A stretch of 64,000 nt of DNA from Sindora glabra. Its lineage: Eukaryota > Streptophyta > Magnoliopsida > Fabales > Fabaceae. A model generated the notes under the pieces. The model was given only the letters and a program-made list of their open reading frames with translations. It did not search any database and was not told where the DNA came from. Within the stretch, counting starts at the first letter, position 1. Every line of letters begins with the position of its first letter. Positions 48,191 through 60,339 of the stretch are shown here, piece by piece. The position numbers and the translations under genes were made by a program. The stretch covers positions 2,369,151-2,433,150 of the forward strand of contig CM035235.1 in assembly GCA_020226215.1 (NCBI GenBank). The letters are read 5' to 3'.

Positions 48191-49159
48191 TAATACCTTT
48201 AATTTATTGAGAAAATGATATTTAATATGTGTAAGAAGTTGTTATTGAAAAGAATAATATTATTGTCATTCTTTTAAATTTATTCTCTTCTTATATATTA
48301 TGGGAACTAAAGTTCTATTGACTTTATTATCCATTGAAGGAAATATATTATATATTTTTAAAATTGGAATACATGAAAAGCTTTTTTATTAATTTAATTA
48401 AATTGGAATTTAACCATAACTCGTTGTTTGGAGGAGAAAAAATAGAGGAAAAGAAAAGAAATTTTGAAAATTTGAATTGGAGGTAGAATGTAGGAGAAAA
48501 TTTTTTAAATTTTGAATTAATTAAAAAATTCTACAATGAAATTAGTATTTAATATTTCTTTCTTTATTTTTTTATTTAATTCAATTTTAATTAGAATTCT
48601 ATTATTGAATTCATCCAAGCCTATAAAAAATCGATGTTTTTAAAAGCAAGTATTTTATTTTATAATTTAATTCATTTTAATTAAATTATTATTGAATTTA
48701 TTCTTTAATCTATTTATACCTAAACTATAAATTTTTAATGTATTTCAGTTGGAAGAAACTTAATTTTGAGTTGTATTTATTTTTAATTAGAATTCTGTAT
48801 TATTCTACTTAATTAGATATTTTATTTCTATATGTCATATTTGTTATTTTCGGCTATTTATTGCAGGATCTGCACATATTTTTTAGTTTCTTTGTATAAT
48901 TATATTTGTACATATCATAATTTGTATATATTATTCTAATTTCTTTGTATTATTATGATAATTGAGTATATATTTTGCTTATGAAGTCTATCCATTCTAA
49001 TTTTTTAGTGCAGATAAAATCTATCCCTCCAAGTAAGACTTTTAGTTATAATTTTAGATGATATGAAACTAAATCTGAGTGTTAATTTTTTTTATAAGTA
49101 TTTTTTAATCCCTAAAGTGACTTTAACACCTCGAATATGGTAGGAATCATCATGAGTAC

Positions 49160-51905
49160 CAGAGAAAAAAAGTATGTATCTATGTGAACAGAGAAATTTA
49201 TGAAACAGATGAAGGCGATACATTTAAGTGTCGAAGGGTCAAAGTTATGAGAATTAAATTGGATATCACCTTGGATACATTGAAAATTGCAATTGGGCGA
49301 AAGTTAAGACTTGCGAAAAATCAAGCTGTAACTGAGTTGGAGTATAGACATCCGCTTTTCACTGAACCCAACGCGATACAAAGCTTGTCTATTGGAGGAT
49401 GATGATGACATTCAACGAATGTGGGAAACGAATGCCAGATTCCCCACTCAATTGTCTTACCCAGAATTGTATGCACACATCGCCACCAAGGAATTTAATC
49501 TGAACATTGCTAGTCAACCAGTTAACGAGAGTAGGCCATGCACACAACCGTCCATCAACCTATTTCCTAACTTTGGTGAAGGGCCATCAAATTATAACCC
49601 ATACCATGGTAGTCTGGAACCAGTGGATAGACAAATTGAATTTGGACAACAGTTTCAATCTCCTGTTGTTGATTATGTTGCAGAGCCATGTTCTTCCCAG
49701 CCTGGCTATGGTTTCCTTCAATCCCCTTCTATCACGGAGGAATCAGACAACATAATGGATGATTTTGAAGAGAATGATGCACATGACGACATTCCCGAAG
49801 GATTTAGTTGGGATAATGAAAGTTACGATGATGATGAAGATGATGGTGGTGAAGATGTTACCCCAACGATCCCTGCAACACCCGTTAACCAGTATGTGGA
49901 ATCGACATCTGCCTTTTTTGGAAAAATAAATATAGATGCGATCGACAGCAATGATTTTCTCAATATGGGAGGTGTCATGAATGTGCTTAATGACCAAGAG
50001 CCATATGTGGGTTTGCTTGTATATAGACCAAAAATTGTTCCGCCGCGCAATGAAAATATACTCAATTTAAACCTACCACACATTTTACTCACATTATTCT
50101 TCGGCCAAGTATGAAGAGTATCGGTGCCCTCACTACGGTAGACAATGTAATTGGAAGGTTAGAGCTTGCCATAAGTCGAGAGAGAACCACTAGTAAATAT
50201 CAAGATATAATGGACCTCATACATGTGTATCTGCTTCTTTTTCGAGTGATCATCCGAAATTGGACACAGATGTTATTTCATCTTACATTGTGGGATTGGT
50301 GACTGAGAACCCCAACGTGTCCATTTGAGGGGTTATTGAGCATATCCACAGTATATTTGGATATTCAATTTCATATAAGAAGGCGTGGAAGGATAAATAC
50401 CGAGCTCTTGCACTCGCTTTTAGAAATTAGGAAAAATTATATGCTTTACTACCAAGATGGTTGGCGACTGTACGACATTTTAATCCTGAGTCGTACTTCG
50501 AGATTATGAGCAGGGAATGCCCATCAAGCAGCAATAAGAGTGCGCCAGTAGCATTGTTCCATCAAGTGTTTTGGACATTCAAACCATGCATTAATTCCTT
50601 TGATAATTTAAAATCGATGTTCCAAGTTGATGGCACATTTTTATATGGAAAGTATAAGAGGGTGTCGCTGATCACAACTTCACAAGATGGGGATAGAAAA
50701 ATTGTTCCCCTTGCATTTGTTGTAGTAGAGAGGGAAACATACGAGACATGAGCTTGGTTCCTATCAAACGTTCGATGGCATGTCGTCAAGGATAAGCAAG
50801 GTGTTTGCTTGATATCAGATAGACATCCTGGGACAGTTGCTGCCATTGCAAACCCACGCGTAGGGTGGCAACCATCCCGTGGTTATCATGTGTTTTGCCT
50901 ACGACAAACCACCAGCAATATGAACTCAACCTTCAGGACCGAGTGGCTGAAGAAGTTGTTCATTAGCATTAGTACATAATACTCTTGAAAAACTTCTCTA
51001 ATTGTCATGACACCTTATTATCATTGTTAATTATGTCACAATGTTAGGCTGTACAGGTTACCAATACGAGCAACATGTAATGGATTCAAAGTTAGCGGAA
51101 CTACAATCGTTGCACCCAAAAGCTGCCGATTGGATTGCGAATCTCCCAAAGTATCAGTGAAGCTATGTGTATGATAAGGAAGGTAGATGATAGGGCCATA
51201 TAACAACTAACTTAGCCGAGTGTGTCAACAGCGTCCTCAAGAGGGTTAGATTTTTGCCTATCATGGGGTTGGTCAAAGTAACAATATATCGATTAAATAC
51301 ATACTTTGTTAATAGATCAGAGACAATTGCAGCATAGTTACAGGCAGGAGAAGTATTTACCGAGGACATCTAAAAAAGATTTAAGATTGCATTCGGAAAG
51401 CGTCAATTTGCCACGTGCGCTGTTTTGACCGCCAGGGGTTCTTATTTGAGGTTGAGGAGCCGTATGACTTGACGTGGAAGTAGTTTGGTCAGTCCTGCAG
51501 GGTTAGCCTTCGCGATCGTACATGTGATTATGGCGAGTTTTAAGTCGAGCACTGGCCCTGCCAACATGTATTTGCTGCATGTTCGAAAGTTTCGTTGGAT
51601 CCATTGTAGTTTGTCAATCATGTTTTTCGATTGGAGACGATGTTAAGTGCATATAGCAGTGAGTTCCGACCAATAGGCGGTGTGGAGCATTGGTCAGCCT
51701 TCAATAGACCAAAACTCATTCCAGATCCCTCGACAGTGCGTGCCAACGATTGACCACAATCTAGGCGGATAAGGAACGAAATGAACTGGCAGGAGGGTCC
51801 ATCCGATCCTCAGAGGTGTGGGCTATGCAGGTAAACAGGACACAACCGCGCAACCTGTCAAGCCCATCAAAGAAACTTTTGAGTGCACTCCCTATGGGTT
51901 GTTGG
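49160..51905 (+). pseudogene. MULE (MuDR-type) transposase, broken
   Basis: The product would be the transposase of the surrounding Mutator-like element. Domains in order: an N-terminal MULE region (VNREIYETDEGDTFKCRR, KLDITLDTLKIAIGRKLRL, then after a frameshift near 49,395 DDDIQRMWETNARFPTQLSY); an acidic linker (DNESYDDDEDDGGEDV); the DDE catalytic domain (FQVDGTFLYGKYKRVSLITT near 50,626 with the first Asp, CLISDRHPG near 50,815 with the second); a segment NLAECVNSVLKRVRFLPI (51,210); a SWIM zinc finger with one Cys changed to Tyr (CDYGEF ... PCQHVFAAC, 51,520-51,585); and a CCHC knuckle (CGLCR ... GHNRATC, 51,820-51,860). Stops (for example near 50,749) and several frameshifts break the frame, so it is not functional as it stands. 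No introns are needed to explain the pieces except possibly around 50,980-51,055. Confidence 0.85.
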
Positions 51906-52086
51906 GATTATGGTAATCACTAGCAATGAATTAATGAACATACTGGCAAATATAATACGTTAGCATGAGTATTCCCTAATGCCTTATTAGCGCACTTACT
52001 TTGAATTATAGTTGTGTTTAAATACATACTTTTGTGCAACTAACTGAATTATTTCAATGTGATAGATATCATACCACTCGACTATA

Positions 52087-54512
52087 ATGGCTGATCAGTA
52101 TCGTGTTGTCACACCTGGGCCCGATAATGAGTCCATTTTGTATTTGCAGTCTAGACATGTCTCATAGGTCATTTGGCTAGGCCATGTAAGTTTATTAATC
52201 TATGGCTATACAATTTGTGATTTTTAAACCCTTACCACACTATGATTTGGTATTTTTGTTTTCAGGCGGATCGACTCTTTAGGTTACAACGTGTCACACA
52301 TGTGGATCATCTCTTTGATCCACCAGTTACCATTGTCCCATATTTTCAGCAGGTTGGATTCTACAGTGTTAACTGTCTTGGCCATGTTGAGTTGAATGTA
52401 GCGTTCGTTTCTGCACTGGTTGAGCGATGGCGGCCAGAGACACACATTTTTCACACCACCTGTGAGGAGTGCACAATTACACTACAAGATGTCGCCATCC
52501 AGTTGGGTTTACCATGTGAGGGTGTTCCTATCTCTGGGTACACCGGATATGACTGGCAGGTGATGTGCAAGGATCTTCTTGGGGTTATACCGCCCGATGA
52601 GTGTTTACAAGGGCAACGCCTGAGCATCCCCTAACTAGCAGTGAATTTTGGACACTTGCCAGCTGATGCAGATGACGAACAAATACAACGCTTTACACGT
52701 GCCTACATTTTGAGACTCATTAGCAAATATCTCATGCCTGACACTTCAGGCCATAAAATGTTGTTGATGTATCTACTCCTACTAGCAAACTTCGCTGACA
52801 CTGGACGGTTCAGTTAGGGATCAGCGGTTCTTGCATGCTTGTATAGAGAATTATGCGCCGCCACCAACTATGACGAGGTAAATATCGGTGGATGTTTGCA
52901 TCTTCTACATCTATAGGTGTGGGATCGATTTCCCACTTTAGCACTGATGACACCTTCATATCGAGAACCCCGTCTAGACATTTATCCTATGCTACCACCA
53001 TTGGGTTTTAGATGTGTGCCATTTTTATATTTTCATTTAATGTATTTCTCCTATTAGTATTAAATTACGTATAGAAAATAATATACATTTTGTAACTCTC
53101 ACAAGTGGAAGAATACCAGATTGCTTCATCGGCCTCCAACAAAAGCCCTACGGCAATTCAGAATATTGCTTGATCAGATGAAGGCTGAAGAGGTTAATTA
53201 TGGCTAGCTTTGTTGTATCTAAATTGACTGTCTCATATGTAGTTACATGCTTATTTATCTTTCATTTACTTAGTACAGATTATTTGACGGCCTTATGATA
53301 TGGATAGTGTCCGGCAGCTTGTACCTGAGTATTGCCTTATCTCACCTGACATATGGTTAGCTTCAGTCTCAATCATATGCTTCCACATCATGGAATGGCA
53401 CCATCCAGATCGTGTTCTTCGCCAGTTTGGTAGGCGGCAACCAATCCAACAAGAGCTATTCAATCTTGGTTCCTGTCATACCTTACAGCTTCGAGGTAAA
53501 ACATCGAAAGATTGGCGACAAGAACACATGGTCTACATTAGTGCTTGGGATGCATGGCGAGCCACTCTTTCACTGACTGAGATGGAGACTGATACTCTTC
53601 ATCGTTGTTTGGACTATATGTCATGGTATTGGACACACACGAGACGATGGATCCATCCAGCTAGCGATGGTCCAGGATTTGTGGTAATCATTCGTCCTTC
53701 ATAATATAATTTATAACTTCTTCAAAATATTATAATATAAATTGACACACTGTACTTATTTTTACTTATCATGTAGGCCGATGTTGCTGAGAGACTACGC
53801 ACGCTGAGCGTCGAGGATCCCCCAACTCTCGGGTACAACCAATTTAGGGAGATAGTGGATCAGGAATGTGACCGCATGCTGTGAGCGTTGAAACATGACA
53901 GCTTCTCAGCCAGCTTTTCCTGCAGACGAATTATCGAGACTACCCATTCCTGAGCCTAGGCGTAGTAGGAGAGCCCATGACTTTATGTCTTTTAGGGATT
54001 CCATTTTGCCTGAACCTGAGGATGATGATGACAGTGCACATTATGGTCATCGATCGATGCCACCGGCGGATGTCCCCTCCGGCTACACCCCTCGCTCAAT
54101 GTAGCCTGATGTAGGAGGTGCAAGTCCATCTACATACATGCTCTCATCGCATTTCATGGTAGGTAGAGATGTTGGCCCATCATCGTTCTTCATGCCATCG
54201 CCATCACCCCTACACCAGCGAGTCCCGGGTTCTCTAACGACGTTTTTATCTAAGCCGCTTGCATTTACTTCTGAGTACGCCAGTAGATCCACATCGCATC
54301 AGTAACAAGGGTTTTTTACCCCACAAAATCCTATTCCACCATTTTACTCATCCAGTTAGGACTTAAACTCTCCACTTACCACAAGTCATAACAACCCCAC
54401 TCAAACAGACTCTGATGAGGGTAACGGTGGAGATGAACAACAGCAATCCCTTGTTCAACAAGCGAGGCGACGCCCTCGATGTGGGACTGGAAGTCATTAC
54501 TTTGATAGTTGA
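52087..54512 (+). pseudogene. Plant mobile domain (PMD) protein, MAIN/MAIL1-like, broken
   Basis: The translation starts MADQYRVVTPGPDNESILYL (ATG at 52,087; a stop follows the run LQSRHVS) and splices at GTAAG (52,186) to AG/GCGGATC (52,266). It continues with DRLFRLQRVTHVDHLFDPP, LVERWRPETHIFHTTCEECT, ITLQDVAIQLGLPCEGVPIS and YDWQVMCKDLLG, the signature of the PMD-type aminotransferase-like domain (MAIN/MAIL1 family, often labelled serine/threonine phosphatase 7 long form homologue). Later exons read HKWKNTRLLHRPPTKALRQF (about 53,102), VRQLVPEYCLISPDIWLASV to DGPGFV (53,300-53,685) and ADVAERLRTLSVEDPPTLGY (53,777). The C-terminal tail ends RRPRCGTGSHYFDS. Several stops (52,632; 52,816; 52,915; 53,287) show decay. 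It follows the transposase on the same strand, so it is the second gene of the element. Canonical MAIN proteins silence repeats; a role for this copy is not shown. Confidence 0.83.
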
Positions 54513-56037
54513 TTATTTCATTATTATACAAAACCTTTATAACTAATTTGATTATTTAATTCATTCATTCATTCTTCTGTACAGAATTAATTCTTTCTCA
54601 TTTTTCATTTATCATAATGTTCAAATTTGTAAAGAAAATATACAAACTGAATATTGTCTCCACACTTATTTATTAACTCAAACTATATTAAATAATTAAG
54701 TTCATTCTTGATATTGTTAATTAAATTTTCTTAGACATTTTTAAACAAGACTTATAACACTATAAAATTTTATGGCTATCTTTTTTTCATATAATTTAAC
54801 AATTTATTTTCAAATATTTAATCAACTTTTTTATCACAATTTATGAATTTTTTATGAACCCTAAAAATTATATGTCATAAAATGAAAATTAAGTAACATA
54901 TTATAATATTATAATTCTTACTTAAAACTTTCTTAGCAACATATTATCCTCGTATAACTAAGTCTTTACAAATTAAGATCCATTACATTTTGATTTAAGA
55001 CCCATTACATTTTGATAAATAAAATTTAAAAATAAAATAAAAAAGGGCCACAGACTAAATTAGTATCGTTAATAATTTAATTAAGGGACCTAAATAAAAT
55101 AATTATAAGTTTGACACAGATTAAATAAAATAAAAACCTTAATTTAAATAAAAAAATGATAAAAGAATATATAATAATCTGTACTTTTTAAAATTTTAAT
55201 TATTCCAACTATCTTATGATATTTACTAATTTAATTATATTATACATATATTGTATAATATTATGGGAGTTAATAAAATTATTATTTATTTTTAAGAACC
55301 TTCAATAATTAGTATCAAAGAAATATCTTGTGTTTAAAATAATTAGAATAGATATAAATTAGGTAAAAATTAAAAATAAATTAAATAAGGGCCATAGATT
55401 AAAATTATGTAAAAATTTAATTAAAGGGGCTAAAATAAAATAAATAAAAGGTTAATACATGCTAAAAAATATAAAAAAATTTCAGACTGAAACAAATTAA
55501 ATTAGGTAAAATAAAATAAATAAAAAGTTGGTATATTTTGAATAAAATGAAAAGTCCATAGCAGAATTAGAAATAAAAATATATTCTTTCATATAGTATG
55601 ATAATTAATTTTTATTTCATCGCATAATTAAAAATAATTTTCTTTATTTTGTTTATATTTGTATCACTATAAAATTTATGAAATTTAATAAAAATTTTAT
55701 TATAATTTATTTTATTATATTTCGCTTAAAATATATATTATGTGAAATTTATAAAGTAATTTTTAATATTATATTTACTACACTACCCTTATATTTATTT
55801 TTAATTAGATTTTATATATTATTAATACATTTTTATTAAACAAATTTATTTACAAGTATAAAAAATATTATTTATATAAATTTTTGAAAAAATATTATTT
55901 AAAAATAAAGTAAAGTTTTTTTTATTAAATTAAAATAAAATTAATTAAATTTTTTTTATGATTTAATTAATTTTTATTATGATATATTTTTTTATTTAAA
56001 ATAAAATTATTTTAACTAAATTTTTTATTAAATTATC
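54513..56037. other. AT-rich DNA inside the MULE, no gene seen
   Basis: There is no coding frame. Words such as 'aagggccacagactaaatt' (55,044) and 'aagggccatagattaaaat' (55,387) recur, which points to a diverged internal duplication of about 340 bp. Confidence 0.45.
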
Positions 56038-56140
56038 ACTGTATTTTTTCATGAAAATACTATATGCATAACGTGCACAGTGCGCATGCATGCGCACTGT
56101 GTGCATTGTGTATACAGTATTTTCACGGAAAAATATAATG
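56038..56140. repeat. ~100-bp palindrome with a 26-bp perfect GC-rich core
   Basis: 56,076-56,101 is a perfect 26-bp palindrome centred between 56,088 and 56,089, with half-site CACAGTGCGCATG. Flanking sequence keeps pairing, imperfectly, out to 'tattttttcatgaaaatac' on the left and 'gtattttcacggaaaaata' on the right. It lies just inside the right terminus of the MULE. It could form a cruciform or a long hairpin RNA; it encodes no protein. Confidence 0.85.
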
Positions 56141-56215
56141 AACAGTGCTGAAAATTAAGGATTTTGGACATTAATTTTTCAAATATTATAAAATGGAAAT
56201 TACTTTATTTTTTAA

Positions 56216-58860
56216 CAGTGTTTCGATAGTTTTGCCTGCCTCGTGAATTCTTCTGTGAATTGTACGGTTATACGGCAGCGATCCATAAAATTATGCTGGT
56301 GGGAATAATCAATAATATATATATAAATTTAAATTATTATAAAAGTAAATATTTAAATAATAATAAAGTATTATTTTTATTCTTGGTTCTTCTTATTGTA
56401 TACCTTAATGTGTATAATAAATAAGATTTTCAACTTTTGTTTAAAAGAAAATTTTTCTCCTTATTGAATATTATAAATTATGAGGGTAGTCGTAAATAAA
56501 TTATAAGAAAAATATATATAATTATTATATATGCATTATACCATTTTTCTTTATTTGTGGGGCAATTGTCCCAATACTTATTGAATACATCCATCATTGC
56601 AATCACATGTAATTCTTTTTAGACATAAGATATTCAATATATTTTTTATTAGGTATGAAATTCTATTATTTTAAGTAAGTGTAATAAATGATAAATTTTT
56701 CAATAAAATTGTTTTTAAGAATTGAAATTATGAATTTATTAGGTTTAAAATATCTTAAGACTTAATATACTTCCATCAGTCGCATGTTATTGTTCTTGTC
56801 AGCACGCAGTTACTTCTTTCATTTGTTATTTAATTTAAAAATACTACTACGTTAAACAACTCATTATTTATTAAAAAGTTATATCAGAATATAAAAAAGG
56901 TTACTCATACACTTTGTAAAATTTCTTTTTTCTAATGGTAGATATGATAATTCACTTAATGTATATGCACCAGATCTATAGTTCAAACCTTAGATATGAT
57001 GGAAAAAAAAGCTTCAAAAATAATATCAGATGCTATTGTATCACTAAGATGCTGACATAAACTTTATAAAAATTTTGTTCATTAAAATATAATATTTAGA
57101 ATATTTAGGAAAGGAATGAGTATTATATACTTATATTTGGTGTAATAAATATTGTAAGAATAGAATAAAAAAATATTAACAGCAGCAATAACTTTAAAAG
57201 TTAAAAAAATAAAAATAAAATTATATTTATATAAAAATATTATTATTTATTTATATTTTTTATAATTTAAAATAAAAAATAATTATAAATATCATAATTA
57301 ACAAAAATAATTTATAATAAAACCATTTTTGTTTTATGAAAAATTTTATATTAAATAAATTTTTATAATAATTAATAAAAATATTTATTTTAAATTATAT
57401 TATTGAAAATACTTATTAAAATATTTTAATAATATAATATTAAATAATAAATATTATTTTATTATTTATCAATAAAAATAATGAGGAGATATTTTGATAA
57501 TATAATATTAATCAACCTAGATGTCACTAAACTCCCTGTCTCACCGTGGCACCCGCACACGGATTCGGTCAAGGAGGGAAGCCAAGTAGTAGGAAGGATT
57601 AGGCACTTTCCAATGTGGTCCTAAGTTTGTGCCATTATGATTGCCTCCCGAGGCATTTCAAAATCTATCGCACCCAACTTGCCTCTCACTGCCACTATCC
57701 TATTTTTTATTATTTTATTTTTAGTATTCGATAATCATATTAAATTTTAATTAAATTAAAGTTAAATTGGATAAAATTTCAATATATGATAAAAACTTTT
57801 TTAATGTTTATTTTTTCATTTACAAATATTTGAATATGAAATTTTGTTTAATAAATATCAATTTTCAATTACTTAAATCAATAAATGTTGGTGCCGTAAA
57901 TATGGACCCAAACCTATACCCCACCATTTACTTCCCAAGAAGGCCATTACCTGCTAGATTTTCTTATCCCATGTGGGTATGTGATAGTCAAATGAAAATT
58001 TATACTATTAAGTTTTACCCAAATTTCAAATTAAAATATAATTAGCATATAGACATGTACAGAGACATATCCTAGAAATATTTTTTAGCAAGAGATGAAA
58101 TGAATGAATTATAATCATTAAATTTTATGTTAATGTCAAGATTAAAATATTTGAAAGTTATGTGATTAGATAATTTTTAATTATATTTTAATTTTAATTA
58201 TTAAATATAAAATTTGATAATTATAATTATTTTTTTCATATTTTATATAAATATACTCTAAAATTATGTGACTTTTTTATGTAGTTATATAACTTGCAAA
58301 TATGGTTTAATCATGATCATTAAATACAAAATCTTATAATTATAATTAGTTCATTTGTTTCTTATATAGAAGCACTCTCCTCGCTTAATGTGTGTGTATT
58401 AAGTGACAACAATTAATGTTTTGTTGGAGGGAAGGAAATAGAAATATATATAATCATTTCATAATTATATTTGGTATAATTAGAAATATAATTTTATTTT
58501 ATTTTTAAATTTGATATATCTAAATAATACATTAATAGCATAAAAAAAGAATAGTTAATTACAATAATTTTTATATAACAAGAGTGATGAATGTCCATTC
58601 ACATTAATAATCTAAATTGAAAATTATATTAAATAATTTAAGATAATAAAAGTATAAGACACGATCAATAAAAAACTATCATATTTTAAATTCCTTTCAT
58701 TAAAATTATATTTATAGTAAAATCATAAAAATTCTAATTTGCTGGTATCTATTATATATGAAATATTTTTTAAAAATGATATAAAAATATTATATTTTAA
58801 TTTTTATCATTAAAATTATAATTACAAAAAAAATTAAAATAAAAACATTGAAAATTGACA
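56216..58860. other. AT-rich intergenic DNA with one GC-rich island
   Basis: It is mostly featureless. A 180-bp GC-richer island at 57,515-57,700 ('cctgtctcaccgtggcacccgcacacgg...') has no open frame and no recognised RNA fold. The ORF at 57,767 has no domain. A tRNA-like pair of words (TAATGGTAGATATG, 56,934; AGTTCAAACCTT, 56,981) could be a decayed SINE but is too weak to call. Confidence 0.4.
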
Positions 58861-58869
58861 TTATTTTAT

Positions 58870-59560
58870 GGTCCAGACTGCAATACCATAGAACGATTCA
58901 TGGACGACTCACTCTGGACAGGTGGGCTAATGAAATGCTGCCACGACGATGACTGAAGTCCTCTTTCAACTTGCTTTCATTATTCTACTTCTGAATTGTA
59001 GATTCATCCCTCAACCTTTTTTTTTTCCATGGCAAAAGGCTTTGATACATTTGGAACTACATTTTCTTCGTCTGCAAATAGAGTCAACATAGAATCAAAG
59101 TGGTAAACACTTCCCTTTGTCAACCGGTAGAAGCAGCACTAGCTTGACCTCAATGTGATCATTCAATGCTCGGTGATTCAGAGACAACGAAAACCTTATG
59201 CATAGGAACCCTAATAGAGACTTAAACACCCTCAAACTAACTCACCATAACCACAGAGCGTGAGAATTGAAGACGAACCTTTAGATGCTGGCGTCGAAGA
59301 CAGGGATTAACACTTCTAGTGAAAAGCAATAAACGAAGCATCGGGATACGGGACTGTGCTTCCCAAGAATACCACCATTTTCCACCATCTTCGTTTCCCA
59401 TCCTCCTTCGTCTTTCGACCTCCAATCCCAACTATGATTATATGAATGGTGACTCTTGCCTGCTCAATCTAGGGGAGATAGATGAGTTCAGAGACATGGA
59501 TGGAGATAATGAAGAAGTCCCCGTTCGTGAAGATTGCAAAAACAAAGGATAAACCTGAAA
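58870..59560. other. GC-richer island of unknown nature
   Basis: Base composition here is gene-like rather than repeat-like. Short frames are open on both strands (plus 59,319-59,552, reading YMNGDSCLLNLGEIDEFRD; minus 59,237-59,431), but neither matches a family I know and neither has convincing splice partners. It may be the 5' part or promoter of a gene relic or a captured gene fragment. It ends about 90 bp before the Harbinger element. Confidence 0.35.
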
Positions 59561-60339
59561 ATAATATTTTAATATTTAATAAAAATAATATTTTATAATA
59601 TAATATTTAATTATTTATATTGTGGCAGCAAATGAAGTTAAGGATAAGGGGTTGTTTAGTTCATATGGAAAATAAGTTCCTATAGGAAATTAAATATCCT
59701 AGGAAATAATTTCCTATATGAACTTCCTGAGAAATCTTAAATGTTGTTTGGTTGATATGAAACAAGTTACACATCTCAGAAAATAACTTCTTATGTTTTG
59801 TTTGGTTTAACTTTGAATTTCTTAGGAAATAATAATGAAATAACTATAATACTCTCCATAATAATTTAATATATATTAATAGATATTAATTAATTTTAAA
59901 GAGGTGGTAACGCTAGACTTTCAATCATTTTCATATGATCTTTCAATAGAAAATAAGAAAATGTGGGTGTGACGAAGTCTACTTAGTTAAAAATATATTA
60001 ATTGAATTCAAAACTTTGAACGATCATAACTTTGTGCTCAGTTATCCGTTTTAAGTTAATTTTTTTATTTCATATAATTTTTTGAGATCTACATGCTGGC
60101 AAAAGCCAAAGGCATTTTGCCTATTCTGATTTAGCAAAAAATATTTTTTTCAATGATTTTTTAAAGTTTTCTTTATTTTTTTGTTTTTTTTTTAATTTTG
60201 ATATTATTTTTATTAATTCAAATCCTATATTAAAATTTTACTCTCTAACTTTTTTTATGTCTAATAGTATTATAATAATTTTTTTAATAAATAAAATTAT
60301 AAAAAAATAATTTATTATTATTTGAAGACTAAACAGTAA

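Larger units (their letters stand above)
46965..56215 (+). mobile_element. ~9.2-kb decayed Mutator-like element carrying transposase and PMD genes
   Basis: The left terminus is near 46,965 (TTTTTGAAATTCTGCGCTTC, then AATTCCCAGAATCCTTAATTT). The inverse core AATTAAGGATTTTGG appears at 56,153-56,168 and continues, more diverged, to about 56,215. In between, in order, are GTGATCAGG-type subterminal repeats (47,042-47,165), an AT-rich satellite (47,330-48,190), a MULE transposase pseudogene (49,160-51,905), a plant mobile domain pseudogene (52,087-54,512), AT-rich DNA (54,513-56,030) and a palindrome (56,038-56,140). MULEs that carry a second gene with a PMD domain are known in plants. The right boundary is less certain than the left, and I could not find a target duplication. 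Confidence 0.7.

Noticed and set aside
49743..50092. Minus-strand ORFs opposite the MULE acidic linker
   Set aside because: They are shadows; the plus strand carries recognisable transposase domains.
51163..51369. Minus-strand 68-codon ORF
   Set aside because: It is a shadow of the MULE segment NLAECVNSVLKRV.
54083..54292. Minus-strand 69-codon ORF
   Set aside because: It is a shadow of the PMD gene's C-terminal exon.
56934..56995. Second SINE-like pair of A and B boxes
   Set aside because: Both words deviate at key positions and no tail or duplication is seen.
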